Shown in pieces: positions 32,101 to 36,021 of a DNA stretch of 36,021 nucleotides. How positions within the stretch are numbered: position 1 is the first letter of the stretch; every line of letters begins with the position of its first letter. The translations under genes were made by a program, and so were the position numbers. Below the pieces are notes generated by a model, which was not told the origin of the DNA, did no database searches, and worked only from the letters and a program-made list of their open reading frames with translations. Source of the stretch: Mesostigma viride (lineage: Eukaryota; Streptophyta; Mesostigmatophyceae; Mesostigmatales; Mesostigmataceae); contig RPFO01001441.1 in NCBI GenBank assembly GCA_009746045.1, forward strand, positions 1 through 36,021, read 5' to 3'.

Positions 32101-35100
32101 TAAAGAGCTATCATTGGAATGGTAATCCTCCCACCCACGCATGCATGCCAGCCACCCCCCACACCCACGCACGCATGGCAGCCCCCCCCCACACCCACGC
32201 AAGCATGCCAGCCCCCCCCCACACCCAGGCACGCATGCCAGCCCTCCCATAAATCGACACACGCATGCCAGCCCCCCCCCCCATGCACGCATGCCAGCCA
32301 CCCTACAAACCCACTTATGCATGCCAGCCACCCCCCTCATCCATGCACGCATGGCAGCCACCACCAACACCCACACACGCATGCCAGCCACCCCACAAAC
32401 CCACGCAGGCACGCATGCCAGCAACCCCACAAACCCACGCAGGCATGCCAGCCCCCCCCCACACCCACACACGCATGCCAGCCACGCCCCAAACCCACGC
32501 AGACATGCCAGCCACCCCCACATCCACAAATGCATCCCAGCCACCCCCCCACACGCACGCACGCATGGCAGCACCCCCACAAACCCACGCAGGCATGCCA
32601 GCCACACCCACCTCCATGCATGCATGCCAGCAACCACCCACACGCACGCATGCCAGCCAGCACCCACACGCACACACACATGCCAGCCACCCCACAAACC
32701 CACGCAGGCACGCATGCCAGCGACCCCACAAACCCACGCAGGCATGTCAGCCACCCCCACATCCACGCATGCATGCCAGCCATGCACCCCACAAACCCAC
32801 GCAGGCACGCCTGCCAGCCCCTCCCACATGCATGCATGCCAGCCCCCCACACGCACGCATGCATGCAAGCCACCCCGCACACCCACACACGCGTGCCAGC
32901 CACCCCCCAAACCCACGCAGGCATGCCAGCCACCCCCACATCCACAAATGCATCCCAGCCACCACCCACACCCACACACGCATGCCAGCCACCCCACAAA
33001 CCCACGCAGGCATGCCAGCCACCCCCACATCCACAAATGCATCCCAGCCACCACCCACACCCACACACGCATGCCAGCCACCCCACAAACCCACGCAGGC
33101 ATGCCAGCCACCCCACGAACCCAGGCACGCATGCCAGCCCCCCCCTAAACCCACGCATGCATGGCACTCCCCCCCCACACCCACGAATGCATGGCACCCC
33201 GCCCCGCCCCACATGCATGCATGGCAGCTCCCCCCCACGCCCACGCACGCATGCCAGCTCCCACCACCACGAACGCATGCAAACCCACGCACGTATGCCA
33301 GCCACCCCCACATCCACAAATGCATCCCAGCCACCACCCACACCCACGCACGCATGCCAGCCACCACACAAACCCACGCAGGCATGCCAGCCACCCCCTA
33401 AACCCACGCATGCATGGCACTCCCCCCCCACACCCACAAATGCATGGCAGCCCGCCCCGCCCCACATGCACGCATGGCAGCTCCCCCCCACGCCCACAGA
33501 CGCATGCCAGCTCCCACCACCACGAACGCATGCCAGCCCCTCCCACACCCACGCACGGATGCCTGCCCCCCCACACACACCCACGCACACATGCCAGAAA
33601 CACAACAACCAAAAAACAATGCCTGTACAGTTAATCTCCTCACACACATCCACTTACGCTGTCCAAATAGTCTGCTGATGCAAACAGTCGATCTTCAAGC
33701 TGATACACCTGGCGCAGTCGCCGTGCTTCGAGCATGCCCGCAAGAAACCGCGTGCGAGCGAGGCACTGCGCTGGGTCCCCGTTGCACGCCGCGGCCGCAA
33801 GGAGGAACTCGTTGGCAGTGCCAAATCGTGCAGCCTCCAGCTAAGCAATCAACAAACATGAGAGTGAACACGAAGCAAAGAATGACGTGTAAAAAAAAAA
33901 AAAAAATTACGTGTGCACAGATCCTACTCTACCCTCCACTCAATTAATACTATAAAGATCATAGTGGACATCACCACGAAAGCCACAGAGGAAAAGACTC
34001 ACCAGCTGCACCACCTACACCCACGCACGCATGCCAGCCACCCCACAAACCCACGCAGGCATGCCAGCCACACCCACATGCACGCATGCATGCCAGCCCC
34101 CCCACAAACCCACACATGCATGGCACTCCCCGCCCACACCCACGAATGCATGGCACCCCGCCCCGCCCCACATGCATGCATGCCAGCCCCCCCACACACC
34201 CACGCATGCCAGCCCCCCCACAAAACCACACATGTATGCCAGCCCCCCCCCACATGCACGCATGCATGCCAGCCAGCCCCCACACCCACGTACGCATGCC
34301 AGCCACCGCACAAACCCACGAACGCATGCCAGCCCCTCCCAAACCCACGTACGCATGCCAGCCACCCCACAAACCCACGCATGCATGCCAGCCACCCCAC
34401 AAACCCACGCATGCATGCCAGCCACCCCCCACATGCAGGCATGCATGCCAGCCACGCCCCACATGCAGGCATGCATGCCAGCCACGCCCCACATGCAGGC
34501 ATGCATGCCAGCCACCCCCCACATGCACGCATGCATGGCAGCCACCCCCCACATGCACACATAGTAACTACGATTAACCCCAACGAAAAGTTTGGCGAAC
34601 CGTGAGGACCGAAAAGTGGCCCCCTTTTTTTTTTGGGGGGGGGGGGGGGCAAGTTGCTTTGCGTCTCTGCCTGTGCCCATTTTCTCTATGTTTCTAATTT
34701 CAGTTACACTGAATTACCTCCCCCCACTCCCCCCCGCTCTCGTCTCTTATCCACGTGTCCATACCCAGGCAGCCACCCCACAAACCCACGCACGCATGCC
34801 AGCTGCCCCCACATCCACGCATGCATGCCAGCAACCCTAAAAACCCACGCATGCATGCCAGCCACCCCCACATCCACGCATGCATGCCAGCCACCCTACA
34901 AACCCACTCAGTCATGCCAGCCACCCCCACATCCACAAATGCATCCCAGCCACCACCCACACCCACGCACGCATGCCAGTCACCCCACAAACCCACGCAG
35001 GCATGCCAGCCACCCCCTAAACCCACGCATGCATGGCACTCCCCCCCCACACCCACGAATGCATGGCACCCCACCCCGCCCCGCATGCACGCATGGCAGC

Positions 35101-35209
35101 TCCCCCCCACGCCCACAAACACCCCCACTCAATTAATAGTATAAAAATCATAGTGGACATCACCACGAAAGCCACAGAGCAAAAGACTCACCAGCTGCAC
35201 CTCCGGCAT
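28816..35209 (-). CDS. Gene A: nine-exon gene of unknown function
   Basis: Assembled from splice sites on the minus strand: 35209-35192, 33840-33658, 31997-31134, 30862-30707, 30573-30088, 29966-29820, 29644-29567, 29414-29250 and 29115-28816. Every intron is phase 0 and every exon is a multiple of three. Donors are gtaagt or gtgagt, except one gtttgt. The product is about 798 residues if translation starts at the ATG at 35209. Several exons encode a similar ~50-residue helical module (F.s..Ey..aA...... then a Leu-rich helix). One exon is a W/Q/V-rich repeat, and the last ends in a basic patch. Function is unknown; it is probably nuclear. It lies on the RepHel strand, directly upstream, and its last exon could splice into RepHel. 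The start is uncertain because a longer ORF extends upstream of the ATG. Confidence 0.75.
29250..29414 (-). CDS. Gene A exon 8: helical module
   Basis: It lies between ttctcctcag and gtaagt and has 55 codons. It reads VDHDVLDGPGPYLELAQGLF, then a helix-favouring stretch ending LTLSQKQTL. The position of PYLELA matches FEYAAA and DEYVAYA in exons 4 and 6. Confidence 0.8.
29567..29644 (-). CDS. Gene A exon 7: short helical exon (26 codons)
   Basis: It lies between atacccaccag and gtaagt and reads ATTLWEMVDKRCKKVISQAA then EADVAV. No domain is recognised. Its upstream intron (29819-29645) is made mostly of the introner-like element. Confidence 0.7.
29645..29819 (-). repeat. Introner-like element forming most of gene A intron 6, copy 1
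   Basis: The 175 bp intron runs from gtaagt to ccaccag. Its middle and end, from the G-run through gcaagttgctttgcatctct, ttctctatgtttctaattt and a C-run to tctatacccaccag, recur at about 34636-34768. Only the first ~55 bp differ. Confidence 0.75.
29820..29966 (-). CDS. Gene A exon 6: helical module
   Basis: It lies between gttttactgcag and gtaagt and has 49 codons. It begins VRRFGSADEYVAYAKSTSRS and continues DEKIALLDSLLGELHGG. Closest in pattern to exons 2 and 4: an aromatic, then S/T, then E-Y/F, then an Ala-rich helix, then a Leu-rich helix. Confidence 0.82.
30088..30573 (-). CDS. Gene A exon 5: coiled-coil-like start, then polar linker
   Basis: It has 162 codons between gttgcgcag and the weak donor gtttgt (30087). 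It opens LNLLKRYSLESKRRFDRLSL then EAQRRLQEKS, a strongly helical charged stretch that may form a coiled coil. A low-complexity Gly/Ser/Asp linker follows with HKRRFVKIRDPEEDD, ending GLRPGPQ. An in-frame stop shortly after the donor supports the splice. Confidence 0.75.
30707..30862 (-). CDS. Gene A exon 4: helical module
   Basis: It lies between cgtgtgcag and gtaagt and has 52 codons. It reads VDVSEFTSPFEYAAAAKTGH, then ARVQFLQQALEDNSDEF. A clear member of the repeated module set (F-T-S-P-F-E-Y-A-A-A). Confidence 0.82.
31134..31997 (-). CDS. Gene A exon 3: W/Q/V-rich repeat region
   Basis: It has 288 codons between gggtctgcag and gtgagt (31133). After AQRIANLLQHWGWRC and a Gly-rich patch, it consists of degenerate 15-20 residue repeats of the type VWPQ..sVQ.Gq....qQ....g (TGVWPQPRTVQAG, IAVWPQAVSVQQGQ, AGAVWPQAAGVEL, ATVWHPATHTQAG). 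It ends SLKRVRSSTASTPV and ASQTV. The frame is open for the whole exon although the DNA is repetitive, and the motif is kept at protein level. Function unknown; it looks like a disordered or interaction region. Confidence 0.75.
31998..33657 (-). other. Gene A intron 2 (1660 bp), filled by minisatellite
   Basis: The donor gtaagt follows GACAGC and the acceptor is gggtctgcag. Apart from about 100 bp at each end, the intron consists of the 30 bp minisatellite. Confidence 0.8.
32120..33595. repeat. ~30 bp minisatellite block M2 in gene A intron 2
   Basis: Same units and orientation as block M1, with local variants such as cacatccacaaatgcatccc and acaaacccacgcaggcatgcc. Long ORFs on both strands are by-products. 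Confidence 0.92.
33658..33840 (-). CDS. Gene A exon 2: helical module
   Basis: It lies between gattgcttag and gtaagt and has 61 codons. It reads LEAARFGTANEFLLAAAACN, then ARTRFLAGMLEARRLRQVYQ and LEDRLFASADYLDS. It has the same F-G-T-A-N-E-F-L-L-A-A layout as exons 4 and 6, and was found by splice sites in a frame other than the longest ORF. Confidence 0.82.
33885..34012 (-). repeat. Second copy of gene A intron 1 start
   Basis: Read on the minus strand: gtgcagctggtgagtctttt, ctctgtggctttcgtggtga, tgtccactatgat, tattaattgagtgga, gtgcacacgtaat and a T-run. It nearly repeats 35126-35195, and matches 3221-3330 on the plus strand over its full length. Intron 1 (35191-33841) therefore holds a duplicated intron start, each copy next to minisatellite. 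This copy offers a second possible donor at 34003. Confidence 0.8.
34015..34562. repeat. ~30 bp minisatellite block M3 in gene A intron 1
   Basis: Same unit and orientation as the other blocks. It includes three near-identical ccacatgcaggcatgcatgc units in a row near 34430-34520, which suggests recent slippage. Confidence 0.9.
34636..34768 (+). repeat. Introner-like element, copy 2 (opposite orientation)
   Basis: A G-run, then gcaagttgctttgcgtctct, ttctctatgtttctaattt, a C-rich run and gtgtccatacccag. It matches the intron at 29819-29645 but on the other strand. It ends in AG like an acceptor, although here it lies inside gene A intron 1 in antisense. Confidence 0.75.
34772..35120. repeat. 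~30 bp minisatellite block M4 in gene A intron 1
   Basis: Same unit. It ends against the intron 1 start of gene A. Its last ~200 bp nearly repeat part of M2 (ctaaacccacgcatgcatgg, then cactccccccccacaccc). Confidence 0.9.
35192..35209 (-). CDS. Gene A exon 1 (minimal): MPEVQL
   Basis: ATG CCG GAG GTG CAG CTG directly before gtgagt (35191). Phase 0 joins it to exon 2. The frame is open further upstream to about 35314 without a clear acceptor, so the exon may be longer. The last bases (gaggtgcagctg) resemble gene B exon 2 (gagatgcagctg), so the two genes may be related at this point. Confidence 0.5.
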
Positions 35210-35337
35210 AAGACAATCTAGGAGAATGATTTGTGTTCGTGTGCTTGAGACGTGTAGGCGAGAACGGTTGTCAGTTGTGACCCGCCGGCGAACTGTATTC
35301 AAACGATCGAGCAAAGCCGGGGCTTTACAGGGCGCAG
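35210..35337. promoter_or_regulatory. Putative divergent promoter between gene A and gene B
   Basis: The first ATG of gene A (35209, minus) and the ATG of gene B (35338, plus) are head-to-head, 128 bp apart. The interval is homologous to 2895-3010 upstream of gene B copy 1. I see no clear TATA box. The assignment rests on gene arrangement only. Confidence 0.35.
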
Positions 35338-36021
35338 ATGTCTCGTTTGCAGCAGGCCTACGTCCGGGATGTGCTGAATGGTTTGGTCTGTTCGCACTGA
35401 GCAGGGCTTTCTGAGAAACGTTTTTTTGACGGTGAGTATCCTTTGTGGCAGTTACTCTGGTATGCCATATGTTGTTTTAGGAAACGGTGATGTTCTGGCA
35501 TGGTTGCCGTGTTTATTAATGGGTTGTAGCAAACAACACCCCATATATTGGCTCGCCGTAATACCAAGTGGGTTGGTGCCAGCCAACCCATCAAATGACA
35601 TCGGCTCACCTGAATTGGAGGTAGTTTTTGAAGGAGTGTGTTGTGTCTGCCTTACAAGTTTCAGGCAATTGATGTTCATCTTGTATGGGCTGCACTCCCA
35701 GGCTTTGCTTGTGCAACACAACCCACACATAGTGCTCGCCGGTAATAACAAGTGGATGGTGTAGTGTTGTCAGCCTCACCCAATCAATGACATTCGGCTT
35801 CACCTGAAACTTGGGAAGGTAGTTTTTTGGGCAGTGTGTTGCAGTGTGCTACCAAGTTTTCAGGCCAAATTGAATGTCATTTTGGTATGGGCTGGCACTC
35901 CCAGGCTTCGGCTTTATTATATCACATTATTTTGGGATGGGGGTGCGTTTTGCTCATGGTCGCAGATGTTACATCTGGTCTCGTTCCCTGCCTCCCATCG
36001 CCGAGCGGTGGCGACTTCATG
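35338..36021 (+). CDS. Gene B, copy 2: 5' exons, runs off the window
   Basis: Exon 1 runs from ATG 35338 to 35431 and begins MSRLQQAYVRDVLNGLVCSH. A stop then interrupts; after a shift the frame reads AGLSEKRFFD up to the donor gtgagt (35432). The intron 35432-35965 (534 bp) ends catggtcgcag. Exon 2 from 35966 reads DVTSGLVPCLPSPSGGD in phase with the exon 1 end and is cut by the window. The homologous copy at 3011-3225 has a 55 bp intron at the same place. The product is not recognised. The broken frame may be consensus error, since both copies are damaged differently. Confidence 0.5.
35470..35930. repeat. Diverged satellite S6 (~198 bp unit) inside gene B intron
   Basis: About two units: ggtagtttttt near 35620 and 35819; gggctg.cactcccaggctt near 35688 and 35889; a caagttttcaggc.aattga block in each. 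Parts (ccaagttttcaggccaa, then a tcatttt block) resemble the ~185 bp satellite of S1 in the same orientation, so it is probably a distant relative. Confidence 0.65.

Noticed and set aside
32119-33678. 519-codon plus-strand ORF
   Set aside because: It is minisatellite block M2 inside gene A intron 2.

Overview
The window looks like nuclear DNA from a GC-rich, intron-dense unicellular eukaryote. It has spliceosomal GT-AG introns with GTAAGT or GTGAGT donors, a eukaryote-type Helitron RepHel gene, and several families of satellite and minisatellite DNA. A green alga or another alga/protist would fit, but nothing in the sequence fixes the lineage. No rRNA, tRNA or CRISPR was seen.

Layout. 1-1720: about 2.3 copies of a ~0.76 kb tandem repeat. 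1745-2125: poly-C-rich short repeats. 2126-2894: no recognised gene. 2895-3335: a damaged copy (plus strand) of a gene start that recurs at 35225-36021. 3345-5753: a ~185 bp satellite in minus orientation, then a single inverted unit. About 6240-11560: GC-rich DNA with broken coding-like segments, mostly on the minus strand, not identified. 11625-12955: the same satellite in plus orientation. 12960-13480: a duplicated ~275 bp segment.

About 13447-23543 (minus strand): a multi-exon Helitron RepHel gene. In order it encodes a Cys-rich N-terminal domain, an HUH two-tyrosine Rep nuclease and a Pif1-type helicase. Two of its introns are swollen by satellite arrays. Upstream lie a ~40 bp tandem array (23630-25470) and a ~30 bp GCATGC-rich minisatellite (25560-28770).

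28816-35209 (minus strand): a nine-exon unidentified gene, 'gene A'. I assembled it from splice sites; every intron is phase 0 and every exon is a multiple of three. It encodes about 800 residues with several ~50-residue helical modules, a W/Q/V-rich repeat region and a C-terminal basic patch. Its long introns hold the same minisatellite. It is head-to-head with a second gene start, 'gene B', at 35338 (plus).

How it fits together. The RepHel gene is the transposase of a Helitron. Gene A lies directly upstream on the same strand, and its last exon could splice in phase to the first RepHel exon seen, so it may be a partner gene or an N-terminal extension of the transposase. Short repeats shared between introns, including one that makes up most of an intron, suggest introns here are gained or inflated by repeat insertion. 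Reading frames are clean from about 15.75 to 35.2 kb but break repeatedly outside that range, in genes and satellites alike, so uneven consensus accuracy may explain many of the frameshifts.
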